A DNA stretch of 64,000 nucleotides from Methyloversatilis universalis FAM5 (GTDB taxonomy: Bacteria; Pseudomonadota; Gammaproteobacteria; Burkholderiales; Rhodocyclaceae). The stretch spans positions 147,460-211,459 of the forward strand of contig NZ_AFHG01000058.1 of NCBI RefSeq assembly GCF_000214035.2, read 5' to 3'. The position numbers and the translations under genes were made by a program. Below are positions 15,698-24,198 of the stretch, in pieces. Under the pieces are notes generated by a model that saw nothing but the letters and a program-made list of their open reading frames with translations, had not been told where the DNA came from and ran no database searches. Every line of letters begins with the position of its first letter. Position 1 is the first letter of the stretch.

Positions 15698-17545
15698 ATG
15701 AACGACGTACGCAGGCTCGGTCGCTACGTGCTCGGACGGGAGATCGGCCGCGGCGAACGCGGTGCGGTGTTCGAAGCGACCGAGCCGGGTGCCGGCCGCA
15801 CGCTGGCGATCAAGCTGTTCCGCATCGACATCGCGGCTGATCCTGACGCCTATGTCCGCGCGCTCGGTCGCAGCGTGCTGGCGGTCTCCGGCCTGCGCCA
15901 TCCGGGCGTGGTCCGGCTGCTTGACCAGGGCGTGGCCACCGACGGTCAGCCCTGGGTGGCCAGCGAGCGCCCGGATGCCCGTTCTCTGCGCCAGCTGCTC
16001 GATGTGCTGCCGCGCATGTCCTTCGAATGGGTGCGCAGCATCGGTCTGCAGGTGGCGGATGCGCTGGCCTGTGCCCATGCCGCCGGCGTGGTGCACGGCG
16101 GGCTGAAGGCGTCCAACATCCTGATCGACGGCGACGGCCGGGTGTCGGTGACCGATTTCGGCCTGCCGGTACCTTCGCCGGACGCGCTGCCGGCCATGCC
16201 GCAGTATCTGGCGCCTGAGCAGGTGCAGGGTCTGGCGCCCGACGCGCGCTCCGACGTGTTCTCGCTCGGCGCGCTGATGTTCGAAATGCTGGCCGGACGG
16301 CCGCCTTTCGGCTCGCCGCTGACCGGTTCGCTCGCCACGGTGCTGGAGAACATCGCCCACGCACCCACGCCCACGCCGAGCGCGCTCGACCCCGAAGTGC
16401 CGCCCGACCTCGACATCGTGGTGATGAGGTCGCTCGCCAAGTCGCCGGTGGACCGCTACGCCGATGCCGGCGCGCTGGCTGTCGCGCTGCGTGGCGCGGT
16501 GGTCGATGCGGCCGGCGCGCCGGCGCGCGCGGCGCAGGAGGCCACGCAACCGGCGCCAGGCGTGGAGGAGGCTTCGCCGCCTTACCGGCGAGGGCGCTCC
16601 GGCAAGCCGTCAGCGCCGGTGGAGGATGTGCTGGCCGAACTGGCGGCCGACATCGATGCCTTTTCGGCCCGTGGTACGCCTGACGTGTCGATCGCTCCCA
16701 CGCCCGCTGGGCGGCCGGCCGCACGGAGCGGCCGCGAATCCGCGCCCGCAGCCGTGGCCTTCCCGACCCTGACCGATGTGCCGGTCCCGCGGCCGGCCAC
16801 TCCGCCGGTGACGCCCGCTGCGCACGCTTCCGCGCCCGTGACGGCGGCTCAGCCGGTTGCGGCGTCGTCCTCGCTGCTGGCGGATCTGGCCGGCGAGGCG
16901 CAGCGCATCCGGGCGCATGCGATGCAGATGCAGCGGGGCGAACAGGCTGCGCGCAGCGGCGCGGAACAGGCGCTGTCGCAGCGCCTGATGCGGGTACGCG
17001 ATTACTTCACCCAGCTGTCCGCACAGCTCAACGTGATCCGGCCCCAGGTGGCGCGCGATTACCCGCTGCTCGGTCTGGGCGTGCTGCGCGGCCTGTCCTG
17101 GCTGACCTCGGACGTGAATACGCGCCAGCGTGGTGCGGAGGCACCGGATCAGCTCGCCCGGGTTTCGCTCTCCTGGCTGTTGCGCGGCCAGTCGGTGCTG
17201 CGTTGCGAGCGCGACGCACTGTCGGCCGACGCGCTGCGGGCGGCGCTGAAGGAGCACGGGCTGCGGTTCGAGGAACAGCCCTCTCGCGACGACTACGGCC
17301 GGCTGCGTGCGCAGGTGTTCGATGTTGCGCCGGAAGTGCGCGGCCGTGCCGAACTGGTGGCCGATTTCGCGACGCTCACGCTGCGGCTCACGCTGCAGAA
17401 CGTCGAACGTTTCGGCGTGGTCGATTACACCCCGCCGGCGGATGACGCCGGCAACGAATGGCTGGACGAACTGGTGCGGCTGCTGCTCGGCCAGCCCAGC
17501 CGCTTCCCGACGCTGGCCCGCCTCATCGTACCGTCCGCCGGCTGA
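15698..17545 (+). CDS. Ser/Thr kinase-like protein, predicted pseudokinase
   Basis: This 615-residue protein has an N-terminal protein-kinase fold of about 270 residues: glycine loop GREIGRGERGAVFE, the ATP-positioning Lys39 (LAIKLF), the metal-binding DFG at 153-155 and YLAPEQ. The catalytic loop reads HGGLKASN at 133-140 where active kinases have HRDLKxxN, so the catalytic Asp is missing and phosphotransfer is doubtful. A Pro/Ala-rich linker (about 270-400) leads to a C-terminal domain of about 200 residues (starting near SQRLMRVRDYF) that was not recognised. No membrane span is evident. It may be an ATP-binding scaffold. The AAA ATPase gene follows after 128 bp and an intact kinase lies 6 kb away. 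Confidence 0.75.
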   Translation: MNDVRRLGRYVLGREIGRGERGAVFEATEPGAGRTLAIKLFRIDIAADPDAYVRALGRSVLAVSGLRHPGVVRLLDQGVATDGQPWVASERPDARSLRQLLDVLPRMSFEWVRSIGLQVADALACAHAAGVVHGGLKASNILIDGDGRVSVTDFGLPVPSPDALPAMPQYLAPEQVQGLAPDARSDVFSLGALMFEMLAGRPPFGSPLTGSLATVLENIAHAPTPTPSALDPEVPPDLDIVVMRSLAKSPVDRYADAGALAVALRGAVVDAAGAPARAAQEATQPAPGVEEASPPYRRGRSGKPSAPVEDVLAELAADIDAFSARGTPDVSIAPTPAGRPAARSGRESAPAAVAFPTLTDVPVPRPATPPVTPAAHASAPVTAAQPVAASSSLLADLAGEAQRIRAHAMQMQRGEQAARSGAEQALSQRLMRVRDYFTQLSAQLNVIRPQVARDYPLLGLGVLRGLSWLTSDVNTRQRGAEAPDQLARVSLSWLLRGQSVLRCERDALSADALRAALKEHGLRFEEQPSRDDYGRLRAQVFDVAPEVRGRAELVADFATLTLRLTLQNVERFGVVDYTPPADDAGNEWLDELVRLLLGQPSRFPTLARLIVPSAG

Positions 17546-17673
17546 CGCCCGCCCGCATGCACCCGATGACTTGATCGGGCGCGAATGATGCTTCATCTTT
17601 TACGGGTGCGCGCCGCTCCAGAAACCGGTGCGGCGCGCCGTGGATGCAGTCATCAGGTTTCGGGAGACCAGCC

Positions 17674-18639
17674 ATGGAGCAGGCGGACATTCGGATTCCT
17701 CTGGCGGAATGCCGCGAGATCTACGACGTCGGTGACGTCGACCGCGCGATGGAGGCGGGCAGCCCCTCGAGCAACGAGGCGTTGACCGCCTTCTACGCCA
17801 AGATGAAGTCGCTGGGCGGCACCCGCTACGTGGTCAAGCCCTCGTCCTTCGAGGGGCTGCGGCCGCTGTACGCGCGCTGCCCCAATTTCGCGCCGGTACT
17901 GGACGACCTGAAGCGTTCGCTGGCGCTGGCGGTGGCCGGCAACGAGCCGGTCAGCTTCACCCCCATCCTGCTGCTCGGCGAGCCGGGCATCGGCAAGACC
18001 CATTTCGCGCGCCAGCTCGCCAATGTGCTGGGCACCGGCTTCGAATTCGTGTCCATGTCCTCGCTCACCGCTGGCTGGATCCTGTCCGGTGCCTCGTCGC
18101 AGTGGTCGCACGCCAAGCCGGGCAAGGTGGCGCAGGCACTGGTCTGCGGCGACTATGCCAATCCGCTGATGGTGCTGGACGAGGTGGACAAGGCCGGCGG
18201 CGACGCGCGCTACGACCCGATGGGCGCGCTGTACGGCCTGCTCGAACAGGACACCGCGCGCCAGTTCCGCGATGAATTCGTCGAGGTCGACATCGACGCG
18301 AGCCACATCATGTGGGTGTCCACCGCCAACGACGAGCGCGCCATTCCGGAGCCCATCCTGAGCCGGATGAATGTCTATACCGTGCCGCGGCCGGACCGCG
18401 AGCAGGCCGGCTCCATCGCCCGCACGCTGTACGAGGAACTGGTGGCCGCACATGACTGGGGCTTCGAGCCGGAACCGGCGGACGAAGTGCTGGAGCGGCT
18501 GGCCGAGGTGCCGCCGCGCGACATGCGCAAGGTGCTGCTGGCCGCCTTCGGCAATGCCAAGCTGGCGCAGCGCGACCACCTGCTGCCGGTCGATCTCGAC
18601 GCGGGGCGGGCCAGCCGGCCGAAGAAGATCGGCTTCTGA
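17674..18639 (+). CDS. AAA-family ATPase (Lon-like module without protease)
   Basis: This 321-residue cytoplasmic ATPase has Walker A GEPGIGKT (102-109), Walker B LMVLDEVD (165-172), a sensor-1 Asn in VSTANDE and an Arg finger candidate in ILSRMNV. The sequence around these motifs resembles the ATPase part of Lon (GDARYDPMGALYGLLEQD is close to the Lon GDPASALLEVLD region), but no Ser-Lys protease domain follows. It may remodel a protein partner; none is obvious except the pseudokinase encoded just upstream on the same strand. The start at 17674 has a GGGAGA ribosome binding site. The stop converges on the methyltransferase gene 16 bp away. Confidence 0.8.
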   Translation: MEQADIRIPLAECREIYDVGDVDRAMEAGSPSSNEALTAFYAKMKSLGGTRYVVKPSSFEGLRPLYARCPNFAPVLDDLKRSLALAVAGNEPVSFTPILLLGEPGIGKTHFARQLANVLGTGFEFVSMSSLTAGWILSGASSQWSHAKPGKVAQALVCGDYANPLMVLDEVDKAGGDARYDPMGALYGLLEQDTARQFRDEFVEVDIDASHIMWVSTANDERAIPEPILSRMNVYTVPRPDREQAGSIARTLYEELVAAHDWGFEPEPADEVLERLAEVPPRDMRKVLLAAFGNAKLAQRDHLLPVDLDAGRASRPKKIGF

Positions 18640-18655
18640 GCGCGCCGCCCGCGCG

Positions 18656-19798
18656 CTACAGCGTGTGGCTGCGGTCGCCGCGTGCGAAGCCGAGCAGCGG
18701 CAGATCGTCCAGCCCGCGGGTGGTGCAGATCACCTTGAACAGTTCGCCCATTTCGGCCGGCGAGGTGAGCCGGTTCAGCGCGGTGTTCTCGCGTGCCCGC
18801 GTCAGCGCGTCGGCGTCGCGGTCGAGCAGGTCGAGCACGCCGCAGTTCAGCAGGAAGTTGGCCTGCGACGTGTAGCCGGCCAGCGACATGCCGGCGTCGA
18901 AGGCGGACTGGGCGACCGCGGTGAAATCGACGTGGGCGGTCAGATCGTTCAGGCCGGGCATCCACAGCGGGTCGGTGTGGGCATGGTGGCGGTAGTGGCA
19001 CATCAGGGTGCCGGTGCGCCGGTCCGGGTGGTAGTACTCGGCCTGAGGAAAACCGTAGTCGATCAGCAGCAGCGCGCCGCGACCGATGCGGCGGGCCCAT
19101 TCGGCCACCCACGCGCGGGCGGCGAAATTGATTTCGCTGTCGTAGCCGTCGCGGAAACCGAGCGCCTGTGCCTCGGCCGCCAGTTCGGGCGGCGCCGGTC
19201 GCCACACGATTTCGAGCGCGCCGTCGGCGGTGGCACCGACGCCGGCCTGTTCGATGCCGTCGGTGCCGGCGCGCAGCCGTTCGACTGGCATGGCGTCCAG
19301 CACTTCGTTGCCGATCACGACGCCGTCAAACTGTTCCGGCAGGCTGTCCAGCCAGTGCACGCGCCCGGCCAGATGTGGCAGTTCGGCTGCGATCAGCGCC
19401 TGCTGACGTGCTCGCAGGTCCGCGGACAGTTCGAGTATGGCGTAGCGCTCGGGCAGCGCGCCCTGTCGCTCCAGTTCGGCCAGCAGATCGGCCGCCAGAC
19501 GGCCGCTGCCGGCGCCTGCCTCGATCAGGCTGTGTGCGCTGTGCGCCATCAGTTCGGCCAGCTGGCGGGCCAGACTGCGGCCGAACAGCGGCGACAGCTC
19601 CGGTGCGGTGACGAAATCGCCGCCGCTGCCGAACTTTTGCAGCGCGCCGCTGTAATAGCCCAGTCCCGGCGCGTACAGTGCCCGCTCCATGTAGCGGCTG
19701 AACGGCATCCAGCCGCTGCCGGCAAGCTCTTCGAGCATGCGCGCACGCAGGCGGGCGCTGTGGGCGAGGGCTTCGGCATCGGGCTGGGGCAGGGACAT
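18656..19798 (-). CDS. MidA/NDUFAF7-family SAM-dependent methyltransferase
   Basis: This 380-residue class I methyltransferase belongs to the DUF185/MidA/NDUFAF7 family. Typical features are the N-terminal PFSRYMERALYAPGLGYYSG segment, GGDFVTAPELSPLFG, the SAM-binding loop EAGAGSGRLAADLL and the FDGVVIGNEVLDAMPVE segment, followed by IDYGFPQAEYYHPDR. The mitochondrial homologue methylates an arginine of a complex I subunit; the bacterial substrate is not settled. The chosen start (19798) begins the conserved region; a much longer in-frame extension to 20638 is antisense to the SDR gene and was rejected. It diverges from the pteridine-reductase-like gene across 99 bp. Confidence 0.88.
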   Translation of the reverse strand: MSLPQPDAEALAHSARLRARMLEELAGSGWMPFSRYMERALYAPGLGYYSGALQKFGSGGDFVTAPELSPLFGRSLARQLAELMAHSAHSLIEAGAGSGRLAADLLAELERQGALPERYAILELSADLRARQQALIAAELPHLAGRVHWLDSLPEQFDGVVIGNEVLDAMPVERLRAGTDGIEQAGVGATADGALEIVWRPAPPELAAEAQALGFRDGYDSEINFAARAWVAEWARRIGRGALLLIDYGFPQAEYYHPDRRTGTLMCHYRHHAHTDPLWMPGLNDLTAHVDFTAVAQSAFDAGMSLAGYTSQANFLLNCGVLDLLDRDADALTRARENTALNRLTSPAEMGELFKVICTTRGLDDLPLLGFARGDRSHTL

Positions 19799-19897
19799 GG
19801 TGCGGTAATCGTGGCAAACGCGCGGGCGCGGGTCCGCGATAATGCGGCATTGAGACACGGCGGACAAACCGCCGGGCGGAACTACGGTGAGGGAAAG

Positions 19898-20644
19898 ATG
19901 GCGATCGAACACGGCAGGGTGGCCCTGATCACCGGCGCGGCGCGGCGGCTGGGCGCGCAGATCGCGCGCACGCTGCACGACGGCGGCTGGCGGGTGGCCA
20001 TCCATTACCGGCAGTCGGCGGAGGAAGCGCTGTTGCTGCTGGATGAACTCAACGCCCGGCGCGGCAAGAGCGCGTGCTGCCTGTCTGCCGACCTGCTGGA
20101 TACGGCCCGGCTGCCGGAACTGGTGGACAAGACGGTGGCCAAGTTCGGCCGGCTGGACGCGCTGATCAACAATGCGTCGTCCTTCTACCCGACCCCGGTC
20201 GGCAGCATCACGCTGCGCGACTGGGACGACCTTACGGGCAGCAATTTCCGCGCACCGCTGTTCCTGTCGCAGGCGGCCGCGCCGGCGCTGCGCGACAGCG
20301 GCGGCTGCATCGTGAATATTGCTGACATCCACGCCGACCGGCCGCTGCCCGGCTACGCGCTGTACAGCGCCTCGAAGGGCGCGCTGGCCACGCTCACCCG
20401 GGCGCTGGCGATCGAGCTGGCGCCGCAGGTGCGGGTGAATGGCGTGGCGCCGGGGCCGATACAGTGGCCTGAAAACGACCTGTTCGACGCCGCCGAGCGC
20501 GAGCGTATCGTGCAGCAGACGCTGCTGCGGCGCGAAGGCCACCCACAGGACATCGCCCGTACGGTACGCTTCCTGGTGGACGATGCGCCCTACATCACCG
20601 GCCAGATCATCGCGGTCGACGGCGGGCGCAGCGTGCATTTGTGA
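19898..20644 (+). CDS. Short-chain dehydrogenase, pteridine-reductase-like
   Basis: This 248-residue SDR has an NADP(H)-binding TGAARRLG motif near residue 12, an NNAS motif, a catalytic Tyr-Lys in YALYSASKGAL and a C-terminal ITGQIIAVDGGRS. The TGAARRLG loop and the PGPIQWPE segment are characteristic of pteridine reductases (PTR1/FolM-type), which reduce dihydropteridines and so serve folate or biopterin metabolism. In the catalytic Ser position the protein has IADIHADRPL (Asp), as in PTR1-type enzymes. A GTGAGGGA ribosome binding site supports the start. It is divergent from the MidA-type methyltransferase gene. Confidence 0.85.
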   Translation: MAIEHGRVALITGAARRLGAQIARTLHDGGWRVAIHYRQSAEEALLLLDELNARRGKSACCLSADLLDTARLPELVDKTVAKFGRLDALINNASSFYPTPVGSITLRDWDDLTGSNFRAPLFLSQAAAPALRDSGGCIVNIADIHADRPLPGYALYSASKGALATLTRALAIELAPQVRVNGVAPGPIQWPENDLFDAAERERIVQQTLLRREGHPQDIARTVRFLVDDAPYITGQIIAVDGGRSVHL

Positions 20645-20745
20645 CGCATCCGTAGAACCTTTGTCGTATTGCCGCGGTGAAGGCGTGCGTGTAGCGTCGC
20701 CTTAGTTTGTAAAATGGCGCAAAGTTCCCGCCCATCCGGCCAGTC

Positions 20746-21636
20746 ATGACATCCCAACATCCCTCTCTGTGCGTGCTGTTCGCTGACGTGTCCGGCAGCA
20801 CCCGGCTTTACGAGAAGCTGGGTGACGCCGAGGCGCTGCGCGCGGTCGAACGTTGCCTGAACCGCATGAGCCGGGTGGTCGACGGCCATGGTGGCCGGGT
20901 GATCAAGACCATAGGCGACGAGGTGATGACCACCTTCCCGACCGCCGATGCCGGCATACAGGCCGCCTGCGAGATGCAGCACCGGGTGACCGACCTGCCG
21001 CCGGTGTCCGGCGTGAAGCTGGCGATCCGGGTGGGTTTCCACTACGGCCCGGCGATCGAGGAAAACGGCGACGTGTTCGGCGACACCGTCAACATGGCGT
21101 CCCGCATGGCCGGGCTGGCCAAGGCCGGGCAGATCATGACCAGTGCGGAAACGATTTCCGCGGTCACGCTGAGCCTGGCGCCGCAGGTACGCGAAATCGA
21201 CGCGCTGACGGTGAAGGGCAAGACCGACGACGTGCGGGTGTGCGAGGTGCTGTGGCAGGAAGGCGCCGACCTGACGATGAAGGCGACCAGCATCGTCGCC
21301 AGCTACAACGTCGCGCGGCTGATGCTGCGCTACCGCGAGACCGAACTGACCGTGGACAACGCCCACGGCCCGCTGACACTCGGCCGCGACATGAGCAACG
21401 AAGTGGTGATCAAGGACCAGCGCGCGTCACGCAATCACGCGCGCATCGAGCGCCGGCGCGACAAGTTCGTGCTGATCGACCAGAGCACCAACGGCACCTT
21501 CCTGCGCATCGAGGGCGAGAACGAGGTGGTGCTCAAGCGCGAGGAAATCATCCTGCGCGGCCAGGGCACCATAGGTTTCGGTCACAGCGCGCTGGAACAG
21601 GGCATAGACCTGATGAGTTTCGAGGTGCTGGAGTAA
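20746..21636 (+). CDS. Class III nucleotide cyclase fused to FHA domain
   Basis: This 296-residue cytoplasmic protein has an N-terminal class III cyclase domain (LFADVSGSTRL with metal-binding Asp14; TIGDEVMTTF with Asp58; GDTVNMASRM) and a C-terminal FHA domain (about 197-285; LGRDMSNEVVI, RASRNHARIE, LIDQSTNGTFL). It probably makes cAMP (or cGMP), and the FHA domain should bind phosphothreonine peptides, tying activity or location to Ser/Thr phosphorylation. It faces, stop to stop, the gene of an intact Ser/Thr kinase, 36 bp away. A weak extended -10-like TAAAAT lies at 20710-20715; no strong ribosome binding site is seen. Confidence 0.88.
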   Translation: MTSQHPSLCVLFADVSGSTRLYEKLGDAEALRAVERCLNRMSRVVDGHGGRVIKTIGDEVMTTFPTADAGIQAACEMQHRVTDLPPVSGVKLAIRVGFHYGPAIEENGDVFGDTVNMASRMAGLAKAGQIMTSAETISAVTLSLAPQVREIDALTVKGKTDDVRVCEVLWQEGADLTMKATSIVASYNVARLMLRYRETELTVDNAHGPLTLGRDMSNEVVIKDQRASRNHARIERRRDKFVLIDQSTNGTFLRIEGENEVVLKREEIILRGQGTIGFGHSALEQGIDLMSFEVLE

Positions 21637-21652
21637 GGCACCGCGCGGTGCC
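21637..21652. terminator. Palindrome between convergent cyclase and kinase genes
   Basis: A perfect 16-bp palindrome (GGCACCGC/GCGGTGCC) begins directly after the cyclase stop codon and lies 20 bp from the kinase stop. It could fold into a short hairpin for either transcript. There is no T-tract, so its role as terminator is uncertain. Confidence 0.3.
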
Positions 21653-21672
21653 GGCGGCTGCCAGCACCGGCT

Positions 21673-24102
21673 TCACATGCTGATCTTCTTCAGCGTATCC
21701 GGATTGCTCACCACCGCCTGACGACGCGACGGCGCAGCCTCCATCAGCGCGGCCGGCGGCAGCGTCTGCAGCCGGGCCAGCATGTCCGGCGTCGCGCAGC
21801 CGGCGTCGAAGGCCAGCGTGACCGCGTCCTGGCTGCTCGCCGCCACGCTCAGGCAGTTGCGCCCCAGCTTGCGCGACAGCGGCATCAGTATGCCGGCCTG
21901 CACGTTCTGTCCGGTATCCGCCAGGCCACCGGACATGTCCACCACGAAGGCGGCGCTGTCGCGGCCCAGCATTTTCACCTCGGCGCCGAGTACGGCACGC
22001 ATCGACGCGATTTCCCGCAGCAGCGATCCGGCCACGTCCTCGCCCGGCAGTCCGGTCAGCTGCAGCGCCACCCGGCGTGCGGTGAAGTGGAAGTGGCTGA
22101 GAAAGAAATCGCGGCTGAACTGTTCGCCCACCCGCCTGCCGATGTCGGCCAGCGCCTTCTCTTCCGACGCCCAGCTCGTGCCTTCCGGCACGGCGGTGTT
22201 CAGATACACCTCCTCGCCGGTCTTGCGGTCGGTGCAGCGTACTGTCCATGAGGTCAGCACCACCTTCTCGACCACCAGGCCGGAAGCCGGCAGCCGCGCG
22301 CTCAGGCGCTTGAAGCGCACTTCGCTGTCCACGGTGAAATCCGCGTTCTGGGCCGCATTGGCGTCGTCATTCCAGGTGCGGAAGCCGAAACCCTGGATGT
22401 GCTGCTTCAGCGTGTTCTCGGCCAGTGCCGAGCGCTGCGCCGGCGCGTTGGGATCGCCCTCGGCCCAGCGCGAGGCGACGGCCACCGCGATCTTCGGGTC
22501 GCCGTTGTTGCGGATGAAATCGACCCGCTCGTCCTGCGACATCTGGTTCAGCGACTTCTGTACCTGCCGCACCTTGACCGCCGCCCTCACCTGACCGGCC
22601 ATCAGGCCGTCCTTGCCCAGCTGGGGCGGGCCTTCTTCGAGTACCGCCTGGATGAAGTCGCCGCTGCGGTCGAGCAGCCTGGCCTGCAGTGCGTCGTAAT
22701 GCGCGTTCACCGACTTCGGATCGACGAACAGCGCCACCGCCTTTTCGAGAATCTGCCGGCGCGCATCCTCGCGCAGCGCCTGGGTCACGGCGGCCGGGTT
22801 GTCGGCCAGTTTCGGATCGCTCGGGTCCGCGAGGCCGATGGCGCTGATCACCGCCACGCCCGGATCGAGCGCGGGCGCAGGGGTGACGGCTACCGGCGCC
22901 GCTGTGGCCGGCTCTGCCGCGACCGGGGCGGTGGGCGGCGGTGCCGCAGGGGCCTCCGGCGCCGGCCGGGTCAGCAGCCAGCCGCCGGCGGCGACCGCGA
23001 CCAGCGCGGCCGTCACGGCGACCGCAATCGGTGCGCGGGACGGTGCCGGACGGGCGGCGGGAGGCGGCATCGTGGGTGGCGTGTCCGGACGCGGAGCTGC
23101 GGCGCCGCTTGCCGGCGCGGCACTGACCGGTGGGCGCGCCGGCTGCTGCAGCGTCGCGTCGGCCTGAGCCGCAGGCGGTGCGCCGGCCATGGTCGCCGTG
23201 GCCAGCGTGGCGTCCGACAGGGTGGCGTCGCCCAGATTGACCATGGTCGCGTCCTCGTCCGCCGGCGCTCCCGTCAGCGCGGCGTCGAGCGCGCGCCGGA
23301 AGTCGGCGGCGCTCTGGAAGCGGTCTTCCGGCCGCTTGGCCATGGCCCGCTTCACCACCGCGTCGAGACGTGCCGGTACATGCACGTTCAGCACCGAAGG
23401 CCAGGGCGGATCTTCCTTCAGCACCTTGTGCATGATGGTGGTGAGCGCACCGGTGAACGGCTTTTCGCCGGTCAGCAGCTGGTACAGCACCACGCCGGCG
23501 GAAAAAAGGTCGCTGCGGCCATCCACGGTCTGGCCCATGAACTGTTCGGGCGACATGTAGGACGGCGTGCCCATGACGGTGCCGGCCTGGGTCAGATTGG
23601 ACGATTCGATGCGGGCCACGCCGAAATCGGCCACCTTTACCGTGCCGTCGGCCAGCAGGATGATGTTGGCCGGCTTGATGTCGCGGTGCACGACGCCGTT
23701 GCGGTGCGCGTGTTCCAGCGCGTCCAGCAGCTGGCCCATGATGCGTCCGACCAGCGGCAGCGCGATGCGCTCGTCCGAATCGAAGGCGTCCTTCAGTTCG
23801 CGACCCTGCACGAATTCCATTGCGATGAAGGCGGTGCCGTCCGCTTCCTCGCCACTCATTTCCCCATACTCGTAGATGGCCACCACGTTCGGATGGTTGA
23901 GCCGGCCGGCCGCCTGCGCCTCGCGCTTGAAGCGCGCGATCACCTCGTCGGCCTCGCTGCGCTCCAGCTGTTCGCGTTTCAGCGTCTTGATCGCGACCCG
24001 CCGGTCGATGACCGGGTCGCGCCCTTCGTAGACGATGCCCATCGCACCCTGGCCGAGTTCGCGCAGGATGTCGTACTTGCCCAGCTTGGCGGGGATGCTC
24101 AC
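21673..24102 (-). CDS. Transmembrane Ser/Thr protein kinase
   Basis: This 809-residue protein has an intact Hanks-type kinase domain (about 8-280): GQGAMGIVYEG, Lys39 in VAIK, catalytic Asp141 in HRDIKPAN, DFG at 159-161 and GTPSYMSPEQ. A linker rich in DAT repeats (about 284-320, includes TLSD) and Pro/Ala leads to one membrane span at about 358-377. Beyond it lies an extracytoplasmic region of about 430 residues with the phrases VLTSWTVRCTDRKTGEEVY and SRDFFLSHFHF. The start is a GTG with GGAG 8 nt upstream; an upstream in-frame GTG at 24192 is possible and would add a Cys-containing extension. It follows the CsgG-like gene by 96 bp on the same strand, so the extracytoplasmic part may sense that exported protein. 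Confidence 0.88.
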   Translation of the reverse strand: MSIPAKLGKYDILRELGQGAMGIVYEGRDPVIDRRVAIKTLKREQLERSEADEVIARFKREAQAAGRLNHPNVVAIYEYGEMSGEEADGTAFIAMEFVQGRELKDAFDSDERIALPLVGRIMGQLLDALEHAHRNGVVHRDIKPANIILLADGTVKVADFGVARIESSNLTQAGTVMGTPSYMSPEQFMGQTVDGRSDLFSAGVVLYQLLTGEKPFTGALTTIMHKVLKEDPPWPSVLNVHVPARLDAVVKRAMAKRPEDRFQSAADFRRALDAALTGAPADEDATMVNLGDATLSDATLATATMAGAPPAAQADATLQQPARPPVSAAPASGAAAPRPDTPPTMPPPAARPAPSRAPIAVAVTAALVAVAAGGWLLTRPAPEAPAAPPPTAPVAAEPATAAPVAVTPAPALDPGVAVISAIGLADPSDPKLADNPAAVTQALREDARRQILEKAVALFVDPKSVNAHYDALQARLLDRSGDFIQAVLEEGPPQLGKDGLMAGQVRAAVKVRQVQKSLNQMSQDERVDFIRNNGDPKIAVAVASRWAEGDPNAPAQRSALAENTLKQHIQGFGFRTWNDDANAAQNADFTVDSEVRFKRLSARLPASGLVVEKVVLTSWTVRCTDRKTGEEVYLNTAVPEGTSWASEEKALADIGRRVGEQFSRDFFLSHFHFTARRVALQLTGLPGEDVAGSLLREIASMRAVLGAEVKMLGRDSAAFVVDMSGGLADTGQNVQAGILMPLSRKLGRNCLSVAASSQDAVTLAFDAGCATPDMLARLQTLPPAALMEAAPSRRQAVVSNPDTLKKISM

Positions 24103-24198
24103 TCGGCTGCTCCGTCGGAATTCAGGCGGACGCCTCCGCCCGCAGGACCGGCTGTGTCGCGGATCGCCATGCCCGCAACGCGGGCACAGCACGGCCGC

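Noticed and set aside
18656-20638. 660-codon extension of the MidA-type methyltransferase frame
   Set aside because: The extra 280 codons are antisense to the SDR gene, and the conserved MidA start region begins at 19798.
24103-24192. In-frame GTG extension of the transmembrane kinase with a CPRCG..SCG stretch resembling a zinc ribbon
   Set aside because: Only three cysteines are present and no ribosome binding site precedes the upstream GTG, whereas the GTG at 24102 has GGAG at good spacing. Kept as an alternative start.
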